Below are positions 1-9,890 of a stretch of 64,000 nucleotides of DNA, piece by piece. A program made the position numbers and the translations under genes. This DNA comes from Lichenicola sp965198575. GTDB taxonomy: Bacteria > Pseudomonadota > Alphaproteobacteria > Acetobacterales > Acetobacteraceae. How positions within the stretch are numbered: the first letter of the stretch is position 1; each line of letters opens with the position of its first letter. The notes under the pieces are model-generated. The model ran no database searches, was not told the DNA's origin, and saw only the letters and a program-made list of their open reading frames with translations. Location: contig NZ_OZ240671.1 of assembly GCF_965198575.1 (NCBI RefSeq), forward strand, positions 2,294,001 to 2,358,000. The letters run 5' to 3'.

Positions 1-1046
1 GCGATCTGTCGTTCGACTATTTTCTGCTGAAGGACTATTGCAGCAAGACCGCGCCGGCAATCGTCGATACCGACGGCAATATCCGCTGGGTCGGCACCGT
101 GTCCAACGCCTCGCTGCCGTCGATCTTCTACAATAACGGCATCTATGTGAGCGATGGCGCCACCGGTGTGGACCGTCTCGAGCTCTATGGTGGCACCACC
201 AAGATCGGGGATTATGCCAGCTACGGCGTGACCTATACCGGCCACCACAATTACGACCGCGGCCGCGACGGCATCGTGCTCGACGTCAACACCACGACGG
301 AGACCGAAGCGGTCGACCTCGAGATCGACCCGGAATCCGGCAAGGTCCTGAACGAGTGGGACCTCGGCGCAATCATCAGCGCAGCCATGAAGGCGGGCGG
401 CGACGATCCCAGTCATTTCGTGCTTCCGGTCGGCACAGACTGGTTCCACAACAACGCGACGACCTATAACCCCGCCGACAACACGCTCATCGTGTCGAGC
501 CGGGAGAATTTCGTGATCGACGTCGATTACGATACGCCGCCGGACGGGATCAAGAAGATCCATTGGATCCTCGGCGACACCACCAAGCATTGGTATCAGT
601 ACCCGTCCCTGCGTAAATACGCCTTGCAGCTCGGGCCGAACACCCTGCCGCCCATCGGTCAACATGCCGTCTCGATCGACAGCAGCGGCAATCTTGGCCT
701 CTTCGATGACGGTTACGGCAGCTTGACGCAGGTGCCGGCTGGCGCGAGCCGCACCTACAGTGCCGCACGGACCTATCAGATCAATACCGCGGCGATGACT
801 GCCACCAGTGTCCTGACTTATTCCCCGACGCCGAGCATCTTCAGCTATGTGTGCGGCAGCGCATACGAGGCGGGGGCCGGCAGTTATCTCGTCGACTTCG
901 CAGCGGCGAATGGTGGCCAGATGCTGGTGCTGCAGGGCCTCGGGAGCCTAGGGAACGTCGTGTTCGACTTTCGCACGCCGGAGTCCAGCACGTGTGGTGC
1001 CGGATGGAATGCGGAACCGCTTCCCAGCCAGATCCTGCAATACTAG
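1..1046 (+). CDS. Arylsulfotransferase (ASST) family protein, 5' end outside window
   Basis: The frame is open from base 3, so the gene starts left of the window; the GTG at 99 is only the first internal start-like codon. The protein looks like the C-terminal part of a bacterial arylsulfate sulfotransferase, a beta-propeller enzyme (usually periplasmic) that moves sulfate between phenolic compounds. Supporting segments are HHNYDRGRDG, DWFHNNATTYNP (the conserved His region of the family), IVSSRENFVIDVD and KKIHWILGD, which recur in the propeller blades of ASST proteins. The stop is TAG at 1044. A hairpin follows at 1071-1105. Whether it acts on sulfate esters or belongs to a related propeller family cannot be decided without the missing N-terminus. 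Confidence 0.8.
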   Translation, partial: DLSFDYFLLKDYCSKTAPAIVDTDGNIRWVGTVSNASLPSIFYNNGIYVSDGATGVDRLELYGGTTKIGDYASYGVTYTGHHNYDRGRDGIVLDVNTTTETEAVDLEIDPESGKVLNEWDLGAIISAAMKAGGDDPSHFVLPVGTDWFHNNATTYNPADNTLIVSSRENFVIDVDYDTPPDGIKKIHWILGDTTKHWYQYPSLRKYALQLGPNTLPPIGQHAVSIDSSGNLGLFDDGYGSLTQVPAGASRTYSAARTYQINTAAMTATSVLTYSPTPSIFSYVCGSAYEAGAGSYLVDFAAANGGQMLVLQGLGSLGNVVFDFRTPESSTCGAGWNAEPLPSQILQY

Positions 1047-1070
1047 GTCCGGCAGATCGTAGGCAGCAGC

Positions 1071-1105
1071 GGCTCGGGAACGGCGGCATGACGCCGTCCC
1101 GAGCC
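1071..1105. terminator. Probable bidirectional terminator
   Basis: A GC-rich inverted repeat of 14-15 bases per arm has one unpaired base and a 6-base loop. It lies between two convergent genes (ASST and aldo-keto reductase). There is no clear T-run, so it is called from the hairpin and position only. Confidence 0.55.
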
Positions 1106-1119
1106 GGTCCTGAGTCCGG

Positions 1120-2175
1120 CTAGGTCTCCAGGTGCGGCCGGATCAGGGTGAGATCTTCCTCCGACAGGCGGTCCGAGGCGGTCCACGCCTGGTGCCAGTA
1201 CGGGTAGAGCAGCGGAGGCCGGCTGACCTCCTCGAGCTTGGCGATCTCCTGAGGCGACAGCACGAGGTCTGCTGATTTCAGGTTGTCGATCAGCTGCTCG
1301 TCGGTGCGCGCGCCGACGACGACCGTGCTCACTGCGGGGCGCGTCAACAGCCAGGCAAGTGCCACCTGTGCCGCGGAAACCTGGTGGGCTTCAGCCACTT
1401 CGACCAGCGCCTCGACGATGTCATACAGTGCCTCGGTGTCGCGAACCGGCGGCTCCGTCCACTCGGCGAGTTGGCGCGTGCCTTCCGGGGTCGCCTGGCC
1501 GCGCCGATGCTTGCCGGAGAGCAGGCCACCGGCCAGCGGGCTCCACACCATGATCCCGAGGCCCTGATCGAGTGCTGCCGGAACCAGCTCGTATTCGGCT
1601 TCGCGCGCCTGAAGCGTGTAGTGGATCTGCTGGCTGATCGGCCGCGCCAGATGATGGCGTTCGGCAATTCCCATGGCCTTCATCAGGTGCCAGGCAGAGA
1701 AGTTCGAGATCCCGACATAGCGGACCTTGCCCGACTTCACGAGATGGTCGAGCGCCTCCATGGTCTCTTCCAGCGGCGTCACGCCATCGCGTTCATGCAG
1801 CTGGTAGAGGTCGATATAGTCGGTCCGCAGCCGTTTCAGGCTGGCTTCGCAGGCGCGGATCAGGTGGTGGCGCGACAGCCCCGCATCGTTCGGGTTCTGG
1901 GTCATCGGGAAGCGCGCCTTGGTGGCGACGAGGACGTCGTCGCGCTTGCCCACGAGTGCCTCGCCGACGATTTCCTCAGACAGGCCGGTCGAATAGATGT
2001 CAGCCGTGTCGATCAGATTCACGCCGGCATCGAGGCAGAGGTCGATCTGTCGCTTCGCGCCGGCCAGATCCGTCGAACCGACCTTCGCGAACTTGCCGGC
2101 GCCGCCAAACGTCATCGTGCCCAGGGTGAGCGTCGACACCCGCAACCCCGATCGTCCCAGAGTGCGATATTGCAT
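1120..2175 (-). CDS. Aldo/keto reductase
   Basis: A 351-residue NADPH-dependent aldo-keto reductase, full length for the family. The (alpha/beta)8 barrel begins with YRTLGRSGLRVSTLTLGTM. Catalytic residues are visible: Asp in LIDTADIYS with the following Tyr, Lys in VLVATKARF and His in YQLHERDG. The C-terminal cofactor segment VVGARTDEQLIDNL matches the family. The start is supported by a GGAG ribosome site just upstream of the ATG. Substrate is unknown; such enzymes reduce sugars, aldehydes or ketones. It is monocistronic and convergent with the ASST gene. Confidence 0.9.
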   Translation of the reverse strand: MQYRTLGRSGLRVSTLTLGTMTFGGAGKFAKVGSTDLAGAKRQIDLCLDAGVNLIDTADIYSTGLSEEIVGEALVGKRDDVLVATKARFPMTQNPNDAGLSRHHLIRACEASLKRLRTDYIDLYQLHERDGVTPLEETMEALDHLVKSGKVRYVGISNFSAWHLMKAMGIAERHHLARPISQQIHYTLQAREAEYELVPAALDQGLGIMVWSPLAGGLLSGKHRRGQATPEGTRQLAEWTEPPVRDTEALYDIVEALVEVAEAHQVSAAQVALAWLLTRPAVSTVVVGARTDEQLIDNLKSADLVLSPQEIAKLEEVSRPPLLYPYWHQAWTASDRLSEEDLTLIRPHLET

Positions 2176-2537
2176 GTGCTTCTCCTTCTACGTCGAGCCT
2201 GACCGGGTCGTGCTCACGCACAAGCCGGCTTCAGCCATGCAGAAAGTAACCCGGCTCGGCGCTGGTTGGTTCAATCGTCATTTCTCCGGTCCAGGGATCA
2301 TGCCGGTGTCGAGAACCGCCGCCTGATTGCCGGACCTGCACATGAAGACAGGCCTTCGAGCCACCTGCCAGCGCCCGAGTAACGAGAGTTTACCCAAGCC
2401 AGAACCCGCTCGGTCCGCAGGCTCCCCCCAGCTCAGCCGAACTGGATTGTATCGAATTGCGTCTCACGGTAACGTAATAACGTCGTCGGGTAACGGCGGC
2501 CTATCCGGCAAAAAGCCGGAACCTGGGGAGACGCATA
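2176..2537. other. Intergenic region between divergent genes
   Basis: About 360 bases separate the divergent aldo-keto reductase and esterase genes and must carry both promoters. I see a short inverted repeat (CCGGC, five A, GCCGG) at 2505-2519 and a GGGGAG ribosome site at 2525-2530 serving the esterase. The open frames here show no recognisable protein. Confidence 0.5.
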
Positions 2538-3722
2538 ATGCTCAACAAGATGACGGCGCTTGCAGCTTGCAGGCGTGTAACCGCCTTGACCACACTCGGC
2601 CTGACATTGTCCGTGATTTCTGCCCACGCGCAATCGGCCCCGCAGCCACCGGCATTGCCGTCGCCGGCCATCAACTACATCACGACCGTTAGCGGTAGTA
2701 AGGTGACGTTCCGGCTCTATGCTCCTAATGCAAAGAACGTCAGCGTGTCTTACGGCAATATAGGACTAGGTATTACGCCGCCCGTCACGGCAATGACACG
2801 GGACGGTACCGGCACCTGGACCGCAACCGCTGATCTTGCGCCCAACATGTATGAATACTTTTTCAACGTTGACGGCTTCCGCTCGATCGACACCGGGGCA
2901 GTGCTGCAGAAGCCGCAGCGTCAAGTCTCGACCAGTCTTTTCCTGATCCCCGGCTCCCTGCTCGATGACAGCTACAACGTCCCACATGGGCAGACCCGAG
3001 AGGTGACCTACTACTCGGCTGCGCTCAAGAAAGAGCGCCACATGCTGGTTTACACGCCGCCCGGCTACGATGCGTCGAGCGGCCGTTATCCGGTCCTGTA
3101 TTTCTACCATGGTGGCGGCGACACGATCTGGAGCTGGGCCCGGGAGGGCAGGGGCCCGGAAATACTCGACAACCTCCTCGCACTCCACCTCGTCAAACCC
3201 ATGATGCTGGTGATGCCCGACACCCAAACCGACGAGCCACTGCTCGAGGCCGCCACCGACTCGACCCAGGCGATCAGCGAGAACGCCGCTACCGCCGATG
3301 CCGAGCTCATCAAGGACGTCGTTCCCTACATCGACGGAAACTTCCGTACGATCGCCAATGGTAATTCGCGGGCCATCTCCGGACTTTCACTCGGCGGGAT
3401 TCAGGCGCTGGTTTCCGGCCTCGGCCATCTTGGCACGTTCAACTCCATCATTTCACTCAGCGGCGGCCCGATCGACGGTTTCACCAGTAGCGTTCTCGAT
3501 AACGGCCTCAAGCAGTCGTCGCTGGCCAACAAGACGTTGCGCGAGTTCATCGTCACGGCGGGCGCTTCCGGCGACATCGCCTACCAGAACACCGTCAATT
3601 TCCAGCACGAGCTGACATCGCTCGGCTTCAGGGATCAGTTCTACACGCCGGTCGGTTACGCCCACGAGTTCAACTTCTGGCGCACCGCGTTCATACTTTA
3701 TACGCCGACCCTGTTCCGATAA
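2538..3722 (+). CDS. Secreted esterase with N-terminal E-set domain (CE1/esterase D-like)
   Basis: 394 residues with a typical Sec signal peptide (residues 1-32, ending AHA-Q). Residues about 45-115 form an immunoglobulin-like E-set/CBM48-type domain (VTFRLYAPNAKNVSV, WTATADLAPNMYEYFF). An alpha/beta-hydrolase domain of the putative esterase family follows, with the nucleophile in GLSLGG (Ser284) and a probable catalytic His376 in AHEFNFW. This architecture is known from feruloyl and xylan esterases that act on plant cell-wall polysaccharide. It is therefore probably an exported or periplasmic carbohydrate esterase, but the substrate is inferred. A GGGGAG ribosome site sits 7 bases before the ATG. 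Confidence 0.87.
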   Translation: MLNKMTALAACRRVTALTTLGLTLSVISAHAQSAPQPPALPSPAINYITTVSGSKVTFRLYAPNAKNVSVSYGNIGLGITPPVTAMTRDGTGTWTATADLAPNMYEYFFNVDGFRSIDTGAVLQKPQRQVSTSLFLIPGSLLDDSYNVPHGQTREVTYYSAALKKERHMLVYTPPGYDASSGRYPVLYFYHGGGDTIWSWAREGRGPEILDNLLALHLVKPMMLVMPDTQTDEPLLEAATDSTQAISENAATADAELIKDVVPYIDGNFRTIANGNSRAISGLSLGGIQALVSGLGHLGTFNSIISLSGGPIDGFTSSVLDNGLKQSSLANKTLREFIVTAGASGDIAYQNTVNFQHELTSLGFRDQFYTPVGYAHEFNFWRTAFILYTPTLFR

Positions 3723-4060
3723 TGCCGGATGCGGCGCACGTTTTCATCGCCTTGGCGAGAGCTTGCGCCGCTCCATCGTGATTTCGGCCAGATCCTTCGG
3801 GAAAGTCTGCAGTGTCTAACCGAGCCGCGAAACCAAGTATCGCCGGTCCATCCGATAGCGGATGACAGCGGTGCCCGGCGCTGGTCGGCCGCCCCGACGG
3901 CCGGAGCTGCCGACCTCGTCGCCGATGCCGCCCCGGCGTCGAGACTTGCTGACCGGCAGCCCAATGACCCCGGGCGACGTCGCCATGTCGGGCGAACGGC
4001 TGGTCAGCTTCACCCGGCGATATCTCCGAGGCCCGCCTGCACGACCAGCGCACCGCCGGA
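3723..4060. other. Gene-free stretch
   Basis: About 340 bases between the esterase and the convergent end of queF. The open frames on both strands are low-complexity Arg/Pro/Ala-rich shadows of GC-rich DNA. I see no protein family, RNA gene or strong terminator. Confidence 0.45.
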
Positions 4061-4534
4061 TCAGCCGCGGCCACGATAGCCCGGCACGTCCTGCGACGGG
4101 ATCCACACGCCCGCGGGTGGCTCGCCGGTCTGCCAGAACACGTCAATCGGCATGCCGCCGCGCGGATACCAGTAGGCGCCGATCCTCAGCCACACCGGCG
4201 CCAGGAGATCCACCAGCGTCGTCGCCACCTGCAGCGAACAGTCCTCGTGGAACGCGCCATGGTTGCGGAAGCTGGTGAGGTACAGCTTCAGCGACTTGCT
4301 CTCGACGATCCAGGCATCGGGCACGTAGTCGATCACCAGATGCGCGAAATCCGGCTGTCCCGTCACCGGGCAGAGCGAGGTGAACTCCGGGGCGGTGAAG
4401 CGCACCAGGTAGCGGCGGCCGGGATGTGGCGCCGGCACCCGCTCCAGCCGCGCCTCCTCGGGGCTTGCCGGCTGTGCAGTCTGCCGTCCGAGCTGGCTCA
4501 GTCCCTCGGCGCCCGCCGTTTCAGCGATGGTCAT
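4061..4534 (-). CDS. queF: NADPH-dependent 7-cyano-7-deazaguanine reductase (preQ0 reductase)
   Basis: 157 residues, the length of the short YkvM-type QueF. It reduces the nitrile preQ0 to preQ1, the base later inserted into tRNA during queuosine synthesis. The nucleophilic Cys55 lies in TSLCPVTGQPDF with Asp62 close by, and the QueF hallmark ESKSLKLYLTSFRNHGAFHE (from Glu78) is intact. It is the last gene of the que operon, 13 bases after queD, with a GGGGAG ribosome site before its ATG. Confidence 0.96.
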   Translation of the reverse strand: MTIAETAGAEGLSQLGRQTAQPASPEEARLERVPAPHPGRRYLVRFTAPEFTSLCPVTGQPDFAHLVIDYVPDAWIVESKSLKLYLTSFRNHGAFHEDCSLQVATTLVDLLAPVWLRIGAYWYPRGGMPIDVFWQTGEPPAGVWIPSQDVPGYRGRG

Positions 4535-4547
4535 CTCGTGCTCCCCA

Positions 4548-5069
4548 TCAGGCGATGCTCATGTCGGCGCGCTGCCACCAGCCCTCGGTGCCCGGGCCGA
4601 ATTGCGGCAGCATCTCCGACGGGTCACCGCTGAACGCCACCGTGTTGGTCGGCGTCTCCTCGATGCGGATCTCGGCCACCCGCAGTAGGCCGCCCTCGGC
4701 CAGCAGGATCGCCGAGAGCTTGGCCATCAGCAGGCATGCCATCAGCTCGGTGGTCGGATCGCCAGGCGTGACGACGATGCGCTCGGCCCGCCCGGGTTCG
4801 TTGGCGCGGAACCAGGCGAGCAGCGGATCGGTGTCGGAGAGCTGCAGCGCGTGGTCCAGCCGCTCATCGACGAAACAGTGCCAGCGCGCCTTCGCCTGCT
4901 CGAACGGCACCAGCATGTTCGATACGCCGTCGAGCCGGGCCGGCCGCACCGGCTGCAGCGTCGCCGTGACGAACTCGTTGTGCCCGTGCGGCAGGGCGCA
5001 ACGTTCGGACTGCCCACCGATCAACCGATGCCCCATCGAGAAGCGTCGGGTGAAGCACAACTCAAGCAT
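4548..5069 (-). CDS. queD: 6-carboxy-5,6,7,8-tetrahydropterin synthase
   Basis: 173 residues from the ATG at 5069. The frame is open further upstream, but this ATG overlaps the queC stop (ATGCTTGA) and begins the conserved protein. The enzyme converts dihydroneopterin triphosphate to 6-carboxytetrahydropterin. Zinc-binding histidines are visible at His14 (FSMGHRL) and in HGHN (His28, His30), and the catalytic Cys24 precedes them. The C-terminal ETPTNTVAF segment matches the family. Cotranscribed with queC. Confidence 0.94.
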   Translation of the reverse strand: MLELCFTRRFSMGHRLIGGQSERCALPHGHNEFVTATLQPVRPARLDGVSNMLVPFEQAKARWHCFVDERLDHALQLSDTDPLLAWFRANEPGRAERIVVTPGDPTTELMACLLMAKLSAILLAEGGLLRVAEIRIEETPTNTVAFSGDPSEMLPQFGPGTEGWWQRADMSIA

Positions 5070-5787
5070 CGCCGCTCGCCGCCACGTAGCGCTCCCAGCC
5101 GGACCGTCGCAGGTCGCAGGCCGGGCAGGTGCCGCAGCCATAGCCCCAGGCATGGCGGTGGGTGCGGTCGCCGAGGTAGCAGCTGTGGCTCTCGTCGCGG
5201 ATCAACGTCACCAGCGCATCCCCGCCAAGGTGCGCGGCCAGGCGCCAGGTCGCGGCCTTGTCCAGCCACATCAAGGGCGTGTGCAGCACGAAGCGCGCAT
5301 CCATGCCGAGATTGAGCGCCACCTGCAGCGCCTTGATGGTGTCGTCGCGGCAGTCCGGATAGCCGGAATAATCGGTCTCGCACATGCCGCCGACGATGTG
5401 TCGCAGGCCCCGACGGGTCGCGAGGGCGGCGGCAAAGGTCAGGAACAGCAGGTTGCGCCCCGGCACGAACGTGTTTGGCAGGCCATTGGCGCCCATCGTG
5501 ATCTCCGCATCGCGGGTCAGCGCGGTCTCCGACAACCGGCCCAGTGCGTCGAGCGCCAGCGTGTGATCCGGCCCGAGCCGCGTTGCCCACGCGGGATCGA
5601 TCCCCGAGAGCCCGGTGCGGATCGCGTCCCGGCAATCGAGCTCGATCCGGTGCCGCTGGCCGTACTCGAAGCCCAAGGTCTCGACCCGCTCGAACCGGTC
5701 GAGCGCCCAGGCCAGGCAGGTCGCGGAATCCTGGCCGCCGGACAGCAGCACCAGCGCACCGTCCCGGGTGACGGGCGGTTCAGCCAT
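5062..5787 (-). CDS. queC: 7-cyano-7-deazaguanine synthase
   Basis: 241 residues from the ATG at 5787, chosen because it overlaps the queE stop (TAATG) and because the conserved PP-loop follows at once. QueC uses ATP to turn 7-carboxy-7-deazaguanine into preQ0. The PP-loop SGGQDS is at residues 16-21. The family segments PGRNLLFLT and GGMCETDYSGYPDCR are present, as is a C-terminal zinc site with four Cys (CYLGD then GCGTCPAC). Centre of the que operon. Confidence 0.96.
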   Translation of the reverse strand: MAEPPVTRDGALVLLSGGQDSATCLAWALDRFERVETLGFEYGQRHRIELDCRDAIRTGLSGIDPAWATRLGPDHTLALDALGRLSETALTRDAEITMGANGLPNTFVPGRNLLFLTFAAALATRRGLRHIVGGMCETDYSGYPDCRDDTIKALQVALNLGMDARFVLHTPLMWLDKAATWRLAAHLGGDALVTLIRDESHSCYLGDRTHRHAWGYGCGTCPACDLRRSGWERYVAASGDA

Positions 5788-6419
5788 TACGGTATCCCGA
5801 TCAGCTTGTGGGTCTGCAGGCTGAGGCGCCATTGCGGGTGCGCCAGGCAGTAGGCGACGGCGGCGTCGGTGTGGGCAATGCGTTCCGGCCCGTCCATCGG
5901 CTGCAGGAAGAAGTGTCCGAATGCGAGTTCGCCGAAGCTGTCCGGATCAAGGCCAGCCTGCGGGAACACCAGCTTGAGCTCGGCCCCGGAGCGCTGCACC
6001 ACCGGGTTGCCGGCCTTCGGGCTGACGCAGATCCAGTCGATCCCCGGCGGCGCGGCAAGCGTGCCGTTGGTCTCGACCGCGATCTCGAAGCCACGCGCAT
6101 GCATCGCCTCGACCAGGACGGCGTCGAGCTGCAGCAGCGGTTCGCCACCGGTGAACACCACATAGCGACGCGCCTCGCCGCCGGGCCACCGTGCCAGGAT
6201 CGCGTCGGCCAGCGCGGTGGCATCGGCAAACCGGCCGCCGCCAACCCCATCGAGCCCGATGAAATCGGTGTCGCAAAACCGGCATGCGGCTGCGGCGCGG
6301 TCCTGCTCGCGGCCGGACCACAGGTTGCAGCCCGCGAACCGGCAGAACACCGAGGCGCGACCCGCCTGCGCCCCCTCGCCCTGGAGGGTCGCGAACATCT
6401 CCTTCACCGCATACGCCAT
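5787..6419 (-). CDS. queE: 7-carboxy-7-deazaguanine synthase (radical SAM)
   Basis: 210 residues from the ATG at 6419 (MAYAVKEMFATLQGEG), the usual QueE beginning; the longer open frame upstream is not conserved-looking. QueE rearranges 6-carboxytetrahydropterin to 7-carboxy-7-deazaguanine. The cluster-binding cysteines are Cys31, Cys46 and Cys49, in the CX14CX2C spacing known from proteobacterial QueE rather than CX3CX2C. FTGGEP (SAM binding) and VETNGT follow. First gene of queE-queC-queD-queF; the GTP cyclohydrolase that feeds the pathway is not in this window. Confidence 0.95.
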   Translation of the reverse strand: MAYAVKEMFATLQGEGAQAGRASVFCRFAGCNLWSGREQDRAAAACRFCDTDFIGLDGVGGGRFADATALADAILARWPGGEARRYVVFTGGEPLLQLDAVLVEAMHARGFEIAVETNGTLAAPPGIDWICVSPKAGNPVVQRSGAELKLVFPQAGLDPDSFGELAFGHFFLQPMDGPERIAHTDAAVAYCLAHPQWRLSLQTHKLIGIP

Positions 6420-6534
6420 GGCGGCAGGATTTCGGTCAGACGGGGCGCGCGTGCAAGCCTTTACTGGAGACTTGCCGAGGATCCGACCCGTTGACAGAGT
6501 CCCCGCCCATCCTCGTCCTGATCGAGCCGACGAC

Positions 6535-7083
6535 ATGAGCGTCCCGACCACGCGCCGGCTAGCCGGCTTGTTCCTGCTCGTTGCGGTCGCAGCATGCAGC
6601 CGTCAGAGGGACCCAGATCCGGCTTCCCGCGGGGAGATCGATGACCATGCTCCGATCCGTGCGACCGCCAGCGTCGTCATCGATGCAACCCCCTCCGACG
6701 TGTGGGGAGTTCTCGCAGATGTCCGCAGCTGGCCTGCGTGGCAGCACGATATCCGGGCGACGACCATCGGCAGGGCGCCCGCGGTCGGGGTGAAGTTTCG
6801 GTGGTCGATTTCAGGCGGTACGATCAGATCGCGCTTCACCGTGTTCGACCCGGCGCATCGGCTTGCGTGGTCAGGCAGCCTGTTCGTCTTCCATGCCGTC
6901 CATGTCTGGATCCTGCGCACCCAGCCCGACGGGGAAACGCGCGTCGAGACACGCGAGTCATTGAGCGGCTGGCCGATCGGATGGCTCTATTCCTCGGCGG
7001 ACCTGTTGGAGGCCAACCGGCGATGGCTGGCCGCGCTCAAGATTGAGGTCGAAGCACGGCACATGGCTCCCACGCGCGGCTGA
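6535..7083 (+). CDS. Putative lipoprotein with SRPBCC (START-like) fold
   Basis: 182 residues from the ATG at 6535. The N-terminus has a lipobox-like signal (LLVAVAAC, Cys at about residue 20), so it is probably a lipid-anchored envelope protein. The rest resembles the polyketide-cyclase/SRPBCC fold: ATASVVIDATPSDVWGVLAD, WPAWQHDI, a glycine-rich middle and a long C-terminal helix (LLEANRRWLAALK). Such proteins bind hydrophobic ligands in a pocket; no ligand can be named. Divergent from queE with about 115 bases between. Confidence 0.75.
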   Translation: MSVPTTRRLAGLFLLVAVAACSRQRDPDPASRGEIDDHAPIRATASVVIDATPSDVWGVLADVRSWPAWQHDIRATTIGRAPAVGVKFRWSISGGTIRSRFTVFDPAHRLAWSGSLFVFHAVHVWILRTQPDGETRVETRESLSGWPIGWLYSSADLLEANRRWLAALKIEVEARHMAPTRG

Positions 7084-7112
7084 CCCGACAGGACAGCCGC
7101 ACGCGCCAGGCT

Positions 7113-8141
<1,029 letters not shown>

Positions 8142-8274
8142 CGGGTCCGTGGCTTTCTCTGCGTCAGGGGATAGAAGCGTTCCGCAGCCGAAGGGTTGCC
8201 GCTGACCTCCCGGCCTTGTGGGTGCTGCTGCCCGCGCCTACCACAAGCGGGATTCCGACCGAGGACACCGTCAC

Positions 8275-8595
8275 ATGACCCAGGACGAACTGACCGCGTG
8301 GGCGCTGGCCAATGGCTGGCAGATGATGGCCGGCTGCCCGAGCCTGACCAAGCCGAACAACCCGAAGGAGGCCATCGTTCGGATGGTGCTCAAGGCGACG
8401 GTGGTCAACCTCGAGGTCAAGAAGCCGGCCGGCAAGTGGGAGAAGGTGTCCGGCGCGCCCTACGCCAGCGTGGTGGCCGACCCAGAGCATGGCGTGCCGC
8501 AGGGCCTCGGCTTCGACAGCATTCCGAGCTTCTCCACCCTGATGCGGTCCAACAAGGACTCCCGCGTGTTCGCAAGCTTCGGCAAGCCGGGCTGA
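8275..8595 (+). CDS. Small hypothetical protein
   Basis: 106 residues from the ATG at 8275 (MTQDELTAWALANGWQMMAG). No domain recognised. It is hydrophilic with no signal peptide or membrane span. The pattern of a short N-terminal helix, a basic middle (LKATVVNLEVKKPAGKWEKV) and a C-terminal FSTLMRSNKDSRVFASFG looks like a small folded cytoplasmic protein. Codon use matches the neighbours, so it is probably a real gene. It sits between a divergent reductase and the Gfo/Idh gene. Confidence 0.7.
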   Translation: MTQDELTAWALANGWQMMAGCPSLTKPNNPKEAIVRMVLKATVVNLEVKKPAGKWEKVSGAPYASVVADPEHGVPQGLGFDSIPSFSTLMRSNKDSRVFASFGKPG

Positions 8596-8683
8596 CCCCC
8601 ATCCGCGCCGGGGGAGCGAACCCGCCGGCAATGCGTTGCCTGGGCAGCACGGGCTGAACGGCCCGATCTCTAGGAGCAACGCC

Positions 8684-9841
8684 ATGACCATCCTCTCGGC
8701 ACTCGGCCTCGAATCCGGACGCAAGGTTCGCTACGCCATGGTCGGCCTCGGCGACATCACCCAGGAAGCGATGCTCCCGGGCGTCGCCCATACCGGCAAC
8801 TCCGAGGTGGTGGCGTTCGTCAGCGGCGACCTGGAGAAGGCACGGCTGGTCGGCGAGAAGTACGGCGTCACCGCCTTCTACGGCTACGAGCAGTTCGAGC
8901 AGATGCTCCATTCCGGTACCGTCGACGCGATCTATCTCGCTACCCCGAACTGGCGCCACGCCGAGTTCGCCGTGCCTGCGCTGAAGGCCGGCATCCACGT
9001 GCTGGTCGAGAAGCCGCTCGAGGTCAGCACCGCCAAGGCGCAGGAGATCCTCGACGCGCAGCAGGGCACCGGCGCGAAGCTGATGGTCGCCTACCGGCTG
9101 CATTTCGAGCCCGCCACACTGTCGCTGATCGACAAGATCCGCGCCGGTGACCTCGGCGAGCTGATCGCCTTCAACTCGGCGTTCTCGCAGATGGTCTCGC
9201 CTGCCAACCACCGCGCCAGCAACGGCGTCCTGGGCGGTCCGGTGCTCGATATGGGGCCATATCCGGTGAACGCGGCGCGCTACGTGTTCGGTGAGGAGCC
9301 GACCGAGGTCGCGTCGGCGATCGGCTCGCGGCATCCGCAGGCCGGCCTCGGCGACTTCGACGACACCGTGGCCGTCACGCTGCGCTTCCCCGGCGGCCGG
9401 ATTGCCCAATTCACCCTGAGCTATTATGCTAATGCACTCGATAGCTTCGTAGTATTGGGCACCAAGGGCAGCATCCAGATGAGTCCGGGCTACATGTACG
9501 GCGTGAAGCTGGAGCAGACGATCGCACTGGGCGATGCCAAGTCGCACGAGAGCTTCAAGAACACCGACCATTTCGGCGGTGAGCTGAAATACTTCTCCGA
9601 TTGCATCCTCAATGGCAGCGACCCGGAGCCCGACGGCGAGGAGGGTTATGCCGACGTGCGGGTGCTGGAGGGCATCATCCGCGCCCTCGAGACCGGCACC
9701 AGCCAGAAGCTCGAGCCGTTCACCCGCGCCAAGCGGATCGATACCGAAACCCAGAAGATGATGCTGTCCGCCAAGTCGCCGCCGGAGCTCGTGGGAGCCT
9801 CCAATCCTGCGCGCGACAAGGACACCGCACCCGCCAACTGA
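8684..9841 (+). CDS. Gfo/Idh/MocA family oxidoreductase
   Basis: 385 residues from the ATG at 8684, preceded by a TAGGAG ribosome site at 8671. The N-terminal Rossmann domain starts RYAMVGLGDITQEAMLPG; the family's active-site motif is LVEKPLEV; the C-terminal domain carries LGGPVLDMGPYPVNAARY. This fits NAD(P)-dependent sugar or polyol dehydrogenases related to glucose-fructose oxidoreductase. There is no Tat signal here, so it is presumably cytoplasmic. Substrate unknown. It is followed 49 bases later by cysK, possibly in one transcript. Confidence 0.88.
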   Translation: MTILSALGLESGRKVRYAMVGLGDITQEAMLPGVAHTGNSEVVAFVSGDLEKARLVGEKYGVTAFYGYEQFEQMLHSGTVDAIYLATPNWRHAEFAVPALKAGIHVLVEKPLEVSTAKAQEILDAQQGTGAKLMVAYRLHFEPATLSLIDKIRAGDLGELIAFNSAFSQMVSPANHRASNGVLGGPVLDMGPYPVNAARYVFGEEPTEVASAIGSRHPQAGLGDFDDTVAVTLRFPGGRIAQFTLSYYANALDSFVVLGTKGSIQMSPGYMYGVKLEQTIALGDAKSHESFKNTDHFGGELKYFSDCILNGSDPEPDGEEGYADVRVLEGIIRALETGTSQKLEPFTRAKRIDTETQKMMLSAKSPPELVGASNPARDKDTAPAN

Positions 9842-9890
9842 CACCCGGCCGCGGCCGGCAGGAACGACCCCACCCGAGGAGAGCCATCCG

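Noticed and set aside
3691..4146. Possible degraded transposase between the esterase and queF
   Set aside because: Several short frames vaguely suggested a remnant, but no DDE motif, inverted ends or target duplication could be seen.
6420..6534. preQ1 riboswitch before the que operon
   Set aside because: I looked for the short hairpin with an A-rich tail upstream of queE and could not find a convincing one.
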